The translations under genes and the position numbers were made by a program. A stretch of 64,000 nucleotides of DNA, from positions 1,426,001 through 1,490,000 of the forward strand of contig NC_134379.1 of assembly GCF_035582795.1 (NCBI RefSeq). Reading direction: 5' to 3'. Positions 1 through 15,861 of this stretch are shown here, in pieces. The DNA is from Mycteria americana (taxonomy: Eukaryota; Chordata; Aves; Ciconiiformes; Ciconiidae). The notes under the pieces were generated by a model. It saw only the letters and a program-made list of their open reading frames with translations, ran no database searches and had not been told where the DNA came from. Each line of letters begins with the position of its first letter. Position 1 is the stretch's first letter.

Positions 1-757
1 CGGGTACTAAAATAATGCCATACACCTACTTCATTATTCAGTTACTTATTTATTATCTTTATTCTTAAGAGTAATGATGTAACAGTGCTTTTTTCCAAAT
101 GTTAATTTAGTTCTCTGCAGATGGTAACCATCTGTTAAATGACAAGTCATTTACAGTCTTTGATTAGCACTTCATATAGCTTGGATGGACTTATTGTTAC
201 AATATGTAAGTATAGTTATGGACGTGAAACTTGTTAGATTTGTTCTTTTCCTGTTGCTGTTACCAAAAAAATGGAAAATTTCAAACCTATCAATATTTTT
301 GCCTATCGTCTCCTATATTTGTACATGTTATTTCAAGTTAAAGCCTGACATACGTAAGCCAGCTCACAAGATATTCTTGAGAGAATGAGAGTGCTAGGAA
401 CTATTGTTAAATTCCAACACCACTTGCAGCAATTATGAGCGTCCTCATTCTACAGTGTCACCATGTGGATGGACTCTTATGGATGCTTAAGGAAAGCACT
501 GGAAGCTTGAATGAATCTAAGAATCATGGCTTATCAAGTAGAAAACTCCCTCGGGGCTGTGATACTGCTTTGTATACTGATAGCAGCTTACACTGCGGGT
601 CTTTTTTTAAACTAGAAAAAATTTAATATTGCAAATACACGTTAATATTACCATCATAAAGTGATCTTCTTGCATGAACTGCACACTTCTTTATTTTAAT
701 ACTTTGATCAATGACAACTAACCCCCATCTGTCCATAAACTAAGCAAGTTCTGATTC
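1..757. other. AT-rich non-coding DNA upstream of the LYRM9 coding exons
   Basis: I see no exon, RNA gene or repeat here. The first LYRM9 coding exon opens with a splice acceptor, so this stretch is probably intron, with the promoter and 5'UTR exon or exons lying to the left of the window. Short open frames here have no recognisable domain and no coding-like composition. Confidence 0.5.
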
Positions 758-1335
758 ATTTCTGTCGTGGTTTAGCCCCAGCCGGCAACTAAGCACCACG
801 CAGCCGCTCGCTCACTCCCCCCCGGTGGGACGGGGGAGAGAATCGGAAGAGCAAAAGTAAGAAAACTCGAGGGTTGAGATAAAGACAGTTTAATAGGTAA
901 AGCAAAAGCCGCGCAAGCAAGCAAAGCAAAGCAAGGAATTAATTCACTACTTCCCATGGGCAGGCAGGTGTTCAGCCATCTCCAGGAAAGCACGGCTCCA
1001 GCACGCGTAACGGTTACTTGGGAAGACAAACGCCATCACTCTGAATGTCCCCCCCTTCCTTCCTCTTCCCCAGCTTCATATACTGAGCATGACGTCATGT
1101 GGTATGGGCAGTTTGGGTATTGGGCAGTTTGGATCAACAATCCTGGCTGTGCCCCCTCCCAGCTTCTTCTGCACCTGGCAGAGCACGGGAAGCTGAAAAG
1201 TCCTTGACCAGTGCAGCAACAACTAAAACATCTCTGTATTATCAACACTGTTTTCAGCACAAATCCAAAACATAGCCCCATACCAGCCACTATAAAGAAA
1301 ATTAACTCTATCTCAGCTGAAACCAGGACAATTTC
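758..1335 (-). mobile_element. Solo LTR of an endogenous retrovirus, with target-site duplication
   Basis: The LTR body is 763-1330 (568 bp). Read on the minus strand it starts TGTCCTGG and ends CCACGACA, the usual TG...CA termini. It is flanked by an exact 5-bp duplication, ATTTC, at 758-762 and 1331-1335, which proves insertion and fits ERVL-like or class III elements (5-bp duplications are typical of them). On the minus strand a perfect CRE palindrome TGACGTCA (1090-1097) precedes a TATA-like TATATGA (1076-1082), and a TATTAAA lies near the U5 side. No gag, pol or env is present, so it is a solo LTR left by LTR-LTR recombination. It lies in the LYRM9 upstream intron in antisense orientation. 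Family name not assigned. Confidence 0.9.
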
Positions 1336-1449
1336 ATATTGTGTTTTCTTCTAAAGTTTCCTCAAGTTATGCTGCTAAACCTTAATTTGCTGGCCCTGTT
1401 TTCATTGTTGTAAAATTACTTTACACTTTTATTTGTGTGTTTTTAATAA

Positions 1450-3786
<2,337 letters not shown>

Positions 3787-4850
3787 AAGAGGAATGATGA
3801 AGGCAAGAATGTCATTGGTAAACATCCTTAGAGGACTTGCAGTCAAGCCCAGTACTATGTTATAGTTATTGCCTTGAGTTTTCTCTTAGATAATACAAAT
3901 ACAATAATTTATATCTCATTGGGATGTCATGAAGCTAAATTAATATTTCTGAAGCTATTTGAGTCTGTAGATTAAAAGGCACAGTCTAGGTTCAAAGTAT
4001 TAGCTTGAATAACCACAAACTTTAGCTTAAAGCCCAAACTTGTCTAAGATTTGAGTAACACAGAGAGCTTCTCAGGAAAACTTACGGAGAATAAAAATGT
4101 AATGGAGTACAGGTCATTAACAAATAATTAGTGCCCTGTCTGTCGTTCATATCTGATGAATTACAGCATCTCATCTGAAAGAACTTAACTAGTATCTGAG
4201 CATAAAGGTCTACACTGGGAGCCTGCAAACGTGAGAAATGCTCATTGAGGATCAGAGCAAATTTTTCTTTAGTTGATTGTGGACTAGATTATACTGTTAG
4301 GCCTAGATCCACCATAGCATAGCAGTATTTGATGCACTTATTGCGTAGGTTATTTGGTGGCAAGGTTCTTCTGATCAGTAACAGTGGATTTAAGTTTGTG
4401 TGATGTTCTGAAGTAGGGTAGTCTGTTATGTCAGATCACCCCCTGTCAGGACTATAGGTATGTTTTCAGAGTGAAGCAGAGGTATGACCAGAGCACAGGT
4501 CTGGTTTTCATCTAGTAGCAGACACAAAAGCATAGGCTACTGAGTGGAGAACTTACCCACAAGAACTTTAAGCCCATCTGAAACTTGAACGACAGTATTT
4601 TCCACTTGTCTGTCCATGCTACAGCTATATCTTCATTCTACTCTGTAGGCTTGCACTTGAACTAATGGTTGTCTTTTCTTATTTAAAGATAAGTGCCTGT
4701 CACCCTAATCTCTAAGCTCTCATGAAAACGGACACCATTCAGACAGGTGTTGTGCACTGAATGGTACAATCACTGAAATGTGCAATGTTGTACAGATATA
4801 AAGGCCTTCACACCTTTTTCCAACATATAATAAATGTCCTTTAAAAATGG
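3787..4850 (+). other. LYRM9: LYRM9 3' untranslated region
   Basis: This is the non-coding remainder of the last exon, from the TAG at 3784-3786 to the first convincing poly(A) signal, AATAAA at 4829-4834. The extent is inferred from the signal position; no transcript evidence is available. Confidence 0.6.
4829..4834 (+). terminator. LYRM9: Candidate poly(A) signal of LYRM9
   Basis: AATAAA in the plus orientation about 1.04 kb after the stop codon. A second AATAAA-like site follows near 4940, so cleavage could be somewhat further downstream. Confidence 0.55.
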
Positions 4851-7800
4851 GAGTCCATGTCCTTTTTAAAAAGACCGTCTTTTCACTGCCCTAATAGATT
4901 TTCGTCAGGGAAAACTCAACAGAAATACTAGCTGTCTTAAATAAAATTGATTTCAGGGTAAAAGAGTTTCCTGTTGAAACAAGACCGTTGCTTTCAGCTG
5001 TACTTGGAACTTTCTGCCTCCAGGTGGCAGTGCATGCTGCGATGCCCATCCAAGTCCTGAGTATTTGGGGTTGGGTTTGTTTTTACTGTTTCCAAATCGC
5101 TGAGCTTCCTCACCTGCCAAAATAGAACTCAAGTGCTGAGGCAGATCTCTTTTAGGCTCCAGATTTCTTTTTTTCATTGAGCCAGGAAAGAAACAAAAAG
5201 AAAATCCTAGCTCAAAGTAGTCAAAGAATTTGACAAATGCTATAAAATAAAAGGGGGCCATATGCTTATACCACTAAAGTCTTGTACCAAAAAATGTCCT
5301 TTGTCTCTGCTAACCCTAAACCCTCCTCTTCAAGAATTCCTGCCCTCTGTTATTCTTTCCTCTGCCATCACCACTATTGTTCCTCTCTCTACTCCTGCGT
5401 CTTTCATATCACCTTATACACCCTCAACTTTTGTTCTTGTTCTACATATTCCTTAATTCTGTTCCCTCTCATCTTATCTCTCTACCCCACTTCTTTCTCT
5501 CCCTCAAATCCTTTTCTGACAGGTGCATCACAAGATACTCAGGTATTATGCTGGGGCCATCCTTCTGCTTAATTTCAGATAATAAAGCATGAAGATAATA
5601 GAGTTTCTCAACAACGCAGGTTTAAGTTTTTCTTCTTCATATGAGGAAAACCACTTGTCTTTCTACTTGAATACTTTTTTTGAAAGTGTAACCATTCTGA
5701 TTTAAACTTTCAAAATAATTTGATGCAAGGTAGAGCATAGAAAACTTCAACCTTGGCAGTGGACAAGGAACATCCAGTATGAAACTAAACACTAATAAAA
5801 AAGCTCAAGTAGATTTGATAGAAGATATCCGAATGTGCTACTTTTAATCAAGAACAGCAAACAGATGACCCATGCTGTACTCCAGTTCTACTGTATATAT
5901 TTGGTCTGTAGTATGGACATGCACTGAGCTTTGTATCTGTGGAATAGTGAAAACAATAAGATTCAGTAGGATTAACAGTGTGTGGAAACATACTAATTTC
6001 CTGAACTTGAAGTGTAGTGTGCTCAACAACCCTCCATTGCTTTAATTGTCTTGCTTGATGTAGTGTGAGACCTAATATTTTGTTCAATTACTAAACAGGA
6101 TAATTGCATGTGTCTAAATCATTCTTATATGCCTGTTATTTAATTTATGGATAGTTCAAGAGAGAAAGCACCAAGGAGCTGGAAGGTGCAACCGTGGCAT
6201 GTCTGCAGCTCCAAATGTCTGAGGTGCCAGCTGAGACATGGGAACATCAGACCAAAGGTATGATAGATGTAACTGATATGGTAGGACCAGGATCTGTGAA
6301 TTTTAGTCTTTGGAAAGTGGTAGAGCATGCAGTTGTTAGTAGGGTGCAGAGAGGGAATTATGGTTGTTGAGGCAGGAAACACCATGACTAAATATTTTGA
6401 CAGTAGTGATTCAGTTGTAGGTCATGATGAGATGTCAGAGTAATTTTTTTTTATACAAACATAATCTGGTTTTCAAAATGACAAACCTTTTCATAGAATG
6501 GAAATATAACGTGAAGATAACTTTATTTACTTTTGTTATGGAACAAAAATTTCCTTGGTGGTAGAGAGACACAATGCAAACAACTATTTACTTCCTTGTA
6601 ATAGTGAAAGTAACCCCAATGTCTAAGACTGACCCCAAAGTCATTCAGCTGCATAGCAGAGGCTTTTATGTTTTCAAGACATTATACAAATTCTGTTCTT
6701 CAGCAATAATTTGAGACCAAAGATGTTATATTAGCCCAGATGTAGATGAGAACCTGAACTCTGAAAAGGCATTTAGGCAGAGCTTCAATACTTTGGACCA
6801 AAATTATTATCCAGGAAACTTTACTCAGAAGTCATTTAATCCTGGAGTTGCCCTAATTTACCACTCGCTAACCTTTTTGACCTGCGAGTTTATACAGTAA
6901 ATTGAGTTCTCTTCTTTAGCATCCAGGATCACCTTTGAGCAACTCTCTGCCACCCAGCCTTGCTGAGGCTGAAGAACTGTTCCACCAATGTCTTCATTTG
7001 GTGTTAATGTCACTGTGCTAATGATTAGCTGCCAGTGGCTCTAACAGGGCCCGCTGTTGGAAAGATTTACACAGTCGCTGGCATAACTATTCCTGCTGCT
7101 CACAGGGGAACACTTCATTGGTCAGTCTCCTCTGTGATTCTCTGATGGCAGTTGCAAAGAAAATATCAACACCAAATACATCGGTGCATCTGTGTTTCCA
7201 TCTTCAGTCATGCAGAATCTCTGAAAATAAAGATGCTGGGTGCAAATGAAATAATAGGGGATAAGAGACTGTTGTATACTGTAATTACTATTGTAAACTT
7301 TAAAAGAATAAAGCTTACAGTGCTCAATAAACTGCTGACGCAACAAAGGATAATGTCAGTAACAAGGGACAAGCCTAGTCTACTTAGAGGGTTTAGTTCC
7401 TTTTTACTGGAATGAGGAACCCATTTCTATGCTTGTATATCATGCCAGTTCTGGTAAGTAATGGACTGTTGATAGGTGTATGCAATAATTGAATGAGTAA
7501 GGGCCCATCAGAAGGTCATGTCAAAGCCCCAGTTTTTGTTGGCCCCACTGATAAGCACTCCTATAATAAGAACTCAGTTACCAGCATCACTTTTGGTGTG
7601 GAATAGTATACCTGGCCATTCATTAGCCTGACTGTTTTCATTGTGTTTACACGTGTAATACCTAGATTCTGGAAACAAGAGTTTTGCAGCTGGTTACTGT
7701 AAGACCTTGGGTCAGTAACTTCTCCTAAGTACTCCTCTACAATTAGAGGAGTTGAGTGGAATTAACTGTTTAAAGGTTGCATACAGCTGGAAGTGACATG

Positions 7801-8088
7801 TCTAGAAAGACTGGAACAATGGCAATTTACTGGTGGGTTAGTTGATGCAGTTTTTTTAGTGTATAGGTTCTTGCTCTTAAGCCCACAGAAAAATGTTAAA
7901 GGGCCTACTTTTGGTATTACCAGCCTTGGAGCCTCATGTAGAAGCTTTCTGTGTAGTGAAAGTCTTTCCTATTTTTTTTTAATTTCTTGATAGCAGGTTT
8001 TGGTATGGAAAAGATTGTAAATTTGTGGTTTATCTAAAATACAGGATAGTATTCTGCACTTCACATGGTTAAAGAGATGTATCTATTT
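4851..8088. other. Intergenic spacer downstream of LYRM9
   Basis: AT-rich unique-looking DNA. A pyrimidine-rich, non-periodic patch lies at about 5290-5520; open frames there are a by-product of composition. I see no exon, RNA gene or intact repeat. Confidence 0.5.
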
Positions 8089-8207
8089 CTGATCATTCTT
8101 ATGTCAGAGGTGTTACTGATTTCAGTTCACTCTTGCCACTGAAAGTCATTTGAGCCCTGTGGGTGCTGAATAGAATACTTCTATCCCAAGCCAGGCTTTG
8201 CTTGGCA
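8089..8207 (+). repeat. 119-bp exact direct repeat, copy B
   Basis: Identical to 2803-2921. This copy lies in intergenic DNA about 200 bp before the 5' end of the CR1 element. There is no sign which copy is ancestral. Confidence 0.95.
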
Positions 8208-8417
8208 CCATTTGTTAATAATCAAATATTCTTTAAATAATTTTTTAGATTTAGCACTTTAAACTTTTTCACTTGGTTCATTATGTCACAGGCATTGCTT
8301 TTTCTTTAGAGACACATGAGCTTAGGAATTTGATGCTAAGCAAAAACAACTCTTTGATAGTGTTTGGCTCATTTTCTGATGTCATAAGGAAGTGGTCTTC
8401 CTTGTGACAGGCTTCAT

Positions 8418-10882
8418 GCTTGCAAGCTCTTGTTCTGCTGGGGGACTTCAACCACCCCAACATCTGCTGGAAAAGTAGCACGGCAAGCTGTAGGCAATCC
8501 AGGAGAATCCTGGAGTGCATTGAGGATAACTTCTTAGCCCAGGTAATAGGCACCCCTACCCAAGGGGATGCAATACTGGACCTGATGGTCACCAATGCAA
8601 GTGAGCTCATCAGTGACATCAAGATTAGAGGCAGCCTAGGCTGCAGTGATCACACATTGGTGGAGTTCACAGTCCTGAGGGATATGGGATAGGTGAGGAG
8701 TATAGTCAGGACCTAAATTTTAGGAAAGCAAACTTCCAGCTCTTCAAGGAGTTAGGCAGTAGGACCCCCGGGGAAACGGTCCTCAGGGACAGGGGAACAG
8801 AACAGAGCTGGCAGATCTTTAAGGGTGCTTTCCATAAAGCATAAGAGCTCTCAGTCCCCAGATGTAGGAAACTGGGCAAGGAAGGGAAGAGACCAGCTTG
8901 GCTGAGCTGGGACGTGCTGGTCAAATTAAAGAGCAAGAGGGAACTGCACAGGCAGTGGAAGCAGGGACGGGTAACCTGGGAAGAGTATAGGGACGCTGCC
9001 TGCTTGTGTAGGGATGGGGTCAGGAAGACCAAGGCATAGCTGGAGCTGAACTTTGCAAGGGTTGCAAAGAATAACAAGAGCAGCTTCTACAGGTATATCA
9101 ACCAGAAAAGGCAAGTTAAAGAAAGCTTACCTCCGTGGATGAACAAGAATGGTGACCTAATATCAACAGACGAGGAGAAGGCTGAGGTACTCAACAACTT
9201 TTTTTACTTCAGTCTTCTCTGGCAACCGCTCTCCTCACCCCTCCCAAGTCAATGGACAACATATTGGGAACCAGGGGGGTAAAGCCCTTTGCACTGTAAG
9301 GGAAGATCAGGTTCGTGACCACCTGAGGAACCTGAACATATATAAGTCTATGGGACCTGATGAGATGCATCCCAAAGTCCTGAGGGAATGGGCTGATGTA
9401 GCTGCCAAGCCACTTTCCATAATATTTGAAAAGTCATGGCAGTCAGGTGAAGTCCCTGGTGACTGGAAGAAGGGAAACATTGCACCCGTTTTTAAAAAGG
9501 GTAGAAAGGAGGACCCTGGGAACTACCAACCTGTCAGCCTCACCTCTGTGCCTGGGAAGATCATGGAACAGATCCTCCTAGAAGCTATGTTAAAAGGCAT
9601 GGAGGACAGGGAGGTGATTCGAGACAGCCAACATGGCTTTACCAAGGGCAAGTCCTGCCTGACCAACCTAGTGGCTTTCTACAATGGAGTTACCACATCA
9701 GTGGACAAGGGAAAAGCAATGGATGTCATCTATCTGGACTTCTGTAAAGCCTTTGACACAGTTCCCCACAACATCCTTCTCTAAATTGGAGAGATATGGA
9801 TTTGATGGGTGGACTGTTCAGTGGATAAGAAATTGGTTGGATGGTCGCATCCAGAGGGTAGTGGTCAGCGGCTCAATGTCCAGATGGAGACTGGGGACAA
9901 GTGGTATCCCTCAGGGGTCCATACTGGGACCAGTGCTCTTCAATATTTTCAATGACATTGACAGTGAGATCGAGTGCACCCTCAGCAAGTTTGTAGATGA
10001 CACCAAGCTGAGTACGGTTGGCATGCCAGAAGGACAGGATGCCATCCAGAGGGACCTGGACAAGCTGGAGAAATGGGCCTCTGTGAACCTCATGAGGTTC
10101 AACAAGGCCAGGTACAAGGTCCTACACCAGGGGTTGGGGCAATCCTTGGTTTCAATACAGGCTGGAGGATGATGTGATCTAGAGCAGCCCTGTGGAAAAA
10201 GGACTTGGGGGCACTGATGGACGAAAAGCTGGACATGAGCCGACAATGTGCGCTCGCAGCCCAGAAGGCCAGCCATATCCTGGGCTGCATCAAAAGCAGC
10301 GTGGCCAGCAGGTTGAGGGAGGCGATCCTGCCCCTCTACTCTGCTCTGGTGAGACCCTACCTGCAGCACTGTGTCCAGCTCTGGATCCCTCAGCACAAGA
10401 AGGACATGGAGCTGTTGGAGCGGGTCCAGAGGAGGGCCACGAAAATGATGTGAGGGCTGGAGCACCTCTCCTACGAGGACAGGCTGAGAGAGTTGGGGTT
10501 GTTCAGCCTGGAGAAGAGAAGGCTGGGGGGAGACCTTATAGCAGCCTGCCAGTACTTAAAGGGGGCCTATAGGAAAGACAAGGACAGACTTTTTAGCAAA
10601 GCCTGTTGTGACAGGACAAGGAGCAATGGTTTTAAACTAAGGGAGGGCAGATTTAGACTGGATTTCAGAAAGAAATTTTTTACAATGAGGGTGGTGAGAC
10701 ACTGGCCCAGGTTGCCCAGAGAGGCAGTGGAGGCCCCGTCCCTAGCAACATTCAAGGTCAGGTTGGACCGGGCTCTGAGCAACCTGATCTGGTTAAAGCT
10801 GTCCCTGCTCTTGCAGGGGGCTTGAACTAGATGACCTGTAAAGGTCCCTTCCAATCCAAAGCGTTCTATGATCCGATGATCT
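8418..10882 (+). mobile_element. CR1 LINE retrotransposon, 5'-truncated and inactivated
   Basis: The element starts inside ORF2. It keeps the end of the endonuclease domain (LLGDFNHPNICW near 8433; GCSDHTLVEF near 8640), then a decayed stretch, then reverse transcriptase. The RT block includes [20 protein letters not shown] (about 9520), the motif A region with [13 protein letters not shown] (about 9733-9771), [13 protein letters not shown] (about 9904) and motif C as FVDDTKLS (about 9990). The C-terminal parts lie at 10205-10453 and 10493-10825. Stops and frame changes (for example near 8692, 9782 and 10451) break the frame. The 3' end has the CR1 signature: a ggtcccttccaatcc-type block, then short TCTATGAT-like repeats to about 10882. 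CR1 is the dominant avian LINE. The 5' boundary is accurate to some tens of bases. Confidence 0.93.
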
Positions 10883-13800
10883 TTACTGCAATACTATAAA
10901 GAACAAGTACACACACTGTTTCTGAGAGAAACAAATAATAGTCACTGTGATCTTTTCTTAAGGGAAACAGCATCTTATTTGTGAATAGCTTTTAACATGG
11001 CATTACAAATTGTGCCTTCATATAAAGCTCTGACAAGATGCAAACCAAACAGGCAGCACAGTGGCTGTGAGTCTTAAGACGTTCAATATCATAATATTCA
11101 TTCATTATAAGAGTCCTTGACCTTAAACTGTAAGAATGAATCTTTAGAGCTTTATGCTCCACAATGTAGTGTCCGCCAGCATCATCCAAAATAGCATATG
11201 TTTATTTGAAACGTGCAAGTAGTCTCTTTGGCAAGAACTGTGTTCTAAAGCAAGCCAGTAACACATGAAAATGGCTTGATGCTGTACTGCGCTGCCCGCT
11301 TGGTCAGTTGCTCTATACTGCAGCCTTTCCTGCTGTTCAGAGGCAGTGTATTTCTTGAGCACGAGCCAGCTGGCGCATCTTTCAACTCTTGTATTATTTG
11401 ATTAATTTATCTTGTACTTCTGTCAAGCCAGGTTTTATGAAATAGTGTTAACTGAAGTATAAAGTAGTCGTCAAGTACTCCTTTCAGCTTGTGATTAATC
11501 AGGGCAGACACATTGACTTTTAAAAAACCCCTGTTCTTTGAAGAATATTTTCTGTTTTCCTCATAATTGTGTTTGATATTTAAAATAGTTTTTAAAAGTT
11601 TAGAAGCAGATGGAGGCATCTGTCACTTGCAGCTAAGAGCTTAATGATTTTTGTATTTATCATTGGTCAGAGAGGTCCCTGACATTGCACACTTAAGGGA
11701 GTAATCCTGCACACTTAAGCCAGTAGATTATGAAGAGGACAGTTCTGGAACTGCTGTTTATTGTCCCTACCTATGAACTGAGAGGCCTAAGAAGTTAATG
11801 CCCCTATTCTGTAACTATCAACCTGGGTGCCTTTTCCCCCAGAACACTCTCCCTTCATATTCTGCATTAAGCTGCTTTGAAAATGATTAACTTGATTTTT
11901 TTTTTTTATCAGTAACTTCTGACACAGCTTTGGGTGTTTCACTGTCTCATAAAATATTGTCTTTCAGCTGCTGCCCCACAACATTAGATTGAACTGCCTC
12001 ATTACCTGTGTGCTTCCTTCTGCCTGGGGTTCAGCTTCATCTGTTTAAAAACTAGTGCACTTTATATCCTTTTATTATTACAGCTTATTTTTTGCACAGT
12101 CTTTGGTATCCTTCTTGAAAGAAGTTTAAAAATTGTGGTGTTTTGATTAATATTTCGTGCCATTCTACAGAATGGATTTTAAAAGAAAATTGACAATAAA
12201 TTCTTGCAACCGATTAGGTTGACTCATGGTCTGCAATAGGTAACATCACACAGGATCTGGGATTTTCTCAGTCTTACTTTCATTTTCTCAGTAGTTATTT
12301 CACCGACAGAAAGTCAGCTGTATCTCAGATGGTATGAAACAGGGAACAAGGAAAACAGTGTGTTTCAAAACAAATGTCCAACAGAAGTTAGTAGTCTGGA
12401 AAATATTACATCATGATGACGGACACAGGCAAAGGCTGTATTTGGTAGAGACACCTCCCTGATACTCATCAATCTGAGGACTGATTTTTCATGCCTAAAA
12501 ATAGAGTCTTTAGTTTTCCACAGTTGTGCAATTTTCTCTTTCAAGCAGCAAGGGCTGCTTTCTCTTTTATTTTCTGGTTTTTCCTCCTCTTTTTAGAGGT
12601 CACAAAATGGTGTGTTCAACAGCAGTTTACAGTATAGAATACAGACATTCTGTTGAGTCTAGGAGACTTCTCTACCCGAAGAGCTCTGTAGAGTTTGTCC
12701 TCTCTTAGCTTGGAAGTATCTCACAGAGTAGGTTGCAGCTTTATGGCCAAGATTTTAAAAAGTAATTCTCAGATTACTTTTTAGGTACTTAACTTGGGAC
12801 ACCTTAAAAATTATACTTGGTGATAGTCTTGCATATTTCACTGTGTTGCCGTATAACCTCAGGAGAATAAGATCACTTCTCTGGACTCCTATTTCATATT
12901 CTGTCTTATCCGTTTGGATTACATGGAAGGGTCTGTGGTTCACCATCTACATAGTGATGCATACTTGTAACTGCAATTAACAATTGGGTTGTCATGGGCA
13001 AGACAAGAGTAAACAACTTATAGTGGATCTCAATACTGGGGTGGTTTTAAGAACCAATGAGAGCTCTTAACATACCTGATTATCTCACATAGTCATTTGC
13101 TCCCACTCCCACTGTTGTGTTCACCATCTTCCTTTAGACTGATGATTTCAGTCTAAAGCACCTCTCGGAGCACCTCTCTGACTGGTCGGGACTCTGTTGG
13201 CAAGTAGCAGTAAAATGGTTTATTCCCCTACTAGCATGACTCTGAATTAGGAAGGTACTAAGATAGTAATGATCATTTTGCAATTATTTCAGAAGCACAG
13301 TTTAAAAATATAGAGATCTACAAATTCTGCTCCCAACTGACGTAATACAGCCTATAGGATTTCATAGTTACACTATACCAAGTCTGGTAATTTCTAATTG
13401 ATGAAATGCAGTGAAAAGGCATCCAGTGTGTATTATGAAACTTAAGAGATGGAGAGCCAATCCCTGCCCTCTATACTTGTTCATTATCCTCAAAGTTAGT
13501 TCGTAAGCAAAAATGCAGGTTTTACAGCTAATGTAATAATTCAAAGAATGTACGCAATATGAGTGACTTGAATGAAATCCATGTCTGGTTGAGAGAGGAA
13601 CAGAACCGTAAACTCTTTCGTCTAACAAAGACGCTTTGAAAGGAACAGATTGGGTACCATACTGAACCTGTAATCATCTGACTTTATTGTACTATATGTC
13701 TGTGGGATTTTTTTATTTACTATTTAGAACGTGTTTTCAATTTTATAAGTATCTGAAAGAAATCACAGATCATAATTATGTAACTTTGCACTGTAGAACT

Positions 13801-15861
13801 CCAACACTGTAAGAACCTCTGGAATTCATAGGGACTGTCTGTTAAAAGAAAAGCTGGGAGATACAAATCTTGCCTTTGTGCTCTATCAAATTCTGGCTTG
13901 GTCTATAAGAACAAAGGCATTCTAGATAATTGCTTATCAGGAGATTTACTTTTCGTGCTGTTCATGGGTTCTGAGCCAAAGCCACTGAAATCAAAGGGAA
14001 AGACTCCTGTGTATGTCAGTGAGCATTCACCATCTTACACCATTTTTCACTACCTTGAATACTTAGAGAAACGTACCATGCTTAATCATGTTTACCAGAA
14101 TTAAAAGTGAGACAGTTTTGTTTATCCAGTTTTACAAACCATAGTCTCTGCAGTGGTCCAAATGGTGGGTCCATTCAACAGGTGGGTCTGATGTTGAGGA
14201 TGTATTGGCCTTCAGCAAGTCAGCTTGGAGACTGGAAGCAAAAGCATTACTCCTATTTACAACTGCTAAATAAGGGGAAGGCATAAAGAGGATTCTGAAG
14301 TTTCTTTGACCACTAATTCGTTGCTTTCATTTCCCTGGCTCATATACTCTTTTGGAAAAGTAAACATTGAAAGTCATGCTGCTGTCTTCTGTGCTGAAGA
14401 ACTACATTCCCTTTTTCTCGTTTTCAACTTCATCAATATTAAAACCTGCAGTCTATTTAAAAATTAGTGGATGGATTGCTGAGCATTACTTTATACTGTG
14501 CTCATTTGTGTATATCAGCACTGACCTGGAATACCTCTCTGATGAAAACGATCAGTTATTCTCCATGGTGCGTTCACTTCTGCTAATTAATCAGAGATTG
14601 GGTGGTGTGTGTTTTTGCAAAATTATCATCTAACTGGGTAGGAACTGATCTGATCTGAGGAACTTATTACAGAAACCTGCCAAAAACATCCATGAGCTAT
14701 CATTTCTTAGTTCCTTATCTGGAGCTATCGGATATTGTGTGGGTAGAAACTGTGGGTATATTATTATGTACTTGAGAAGTCATCTTTCCTTGTATGGTCA
14801 TTCTACCAGATCGAGACATTGTTAACTGTGAGGATTTATCTCTCATCACTGGGAAGTCATTTCAGGATGCCAGTCATCTTTCATACATGCAGATTTGCTC
14901 TTCCATTGAAAAGAAATGGGATTTAAAAAAGCAGAAATGTGGGAGGAAATCAGCATCAGAGGTGTTATGTTGGGTGGGGGTTTTGACACTTCATGGAAAT
15001 CCAGGAAATATTGATCCTTGAAAGCCCTTCTAGGAAGATGAACAATGTGTTCTTTGGGAGAATTCTCAGATTGTAATTAAGTATTAGAAGCTGGTACATG
15101 AGAAGAGAGAAGGAAATAGCATAGTGGTTTTCAGTCTGTGCTGGTCAGAGAGCTATGTTGAGCTGCTTTAACCTTCCAGTGTTGCAAATTCACAGAAAAT
15201 TCCCCTTTATATTCCCTTCTGCCAGGTTTCAGATGACTAAGCCAAAACTAATCATCATAAAAACAAGATGAGGCAAGAACATGCTTTTGACCAAAAATCT
15301 TACCATTTCTGTCACTTAACAGTGAAGTACACAGTCTACATCAGCTTCTTTTGCTTTGGTGGCTGTGGTCCAAATACCTCCGTACTGCGGTAGCTAGATG
15401 AAGCATTTAGACTGCATGAAGTGATTATTTTGCATCTTATCCTATTGGGAATAGAGACAAAAATTGTTATGGATAATAGTAGCACCTGCTCATTAGTCTG
15501 TAACAAGCCTTTGGTGTTTGTACTAGGACTGCTTATTATAGATTAAACCCTATGACTTAACTCACTTCATAAAGCCATCCATCACTTTCTAGAATCTGAC
15601 CTTACGATATATCAACACACATTTTTCCACATTGCTATTATTTTTTATTTTTAATAAGTGACTTTTCAAACACCCAAGTGATGTTCCCCCTTCCACATGC
15701 AGCTTCAAAGACTATCCTCTCTGTCAGCGTGGTCAAGAATTGTATAAATAAGCAGTATGTTTGCTCGCCAAATGAAAAATAAGCTAAATAGTATGTCCCT
15801 GGCCTGGAATTCCTACAGAAAGAGAGTGAGGTAGGAAAAGCAGTGTGATTAGAATATCTGC
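10883..15861. other. Intergenic spacer, AT-rich
   Basis: I recognise no exon, RNA gene or repeat in this stretch. Open frames are short, lack domains and have the AT-rich composition of the surroundings. Confidence 0.5.

Noticed and set aside
772..1290. Overlapping open frames on both strands
   Set aside because: They lie inside the solo LTR, which has no coding capacity; they are chance frames in a GC-rich repeat.
5262..5592. Three overlapping plus-strand frames
   Set aside because: Caused by a pyrimidine-rich patch; no splice context or known domain.
9911..10465. 184-codon minus-strand open frame
   Set aside because: It is antisense to the CR1 RT region; the plus strand carries the recognisable motifs.
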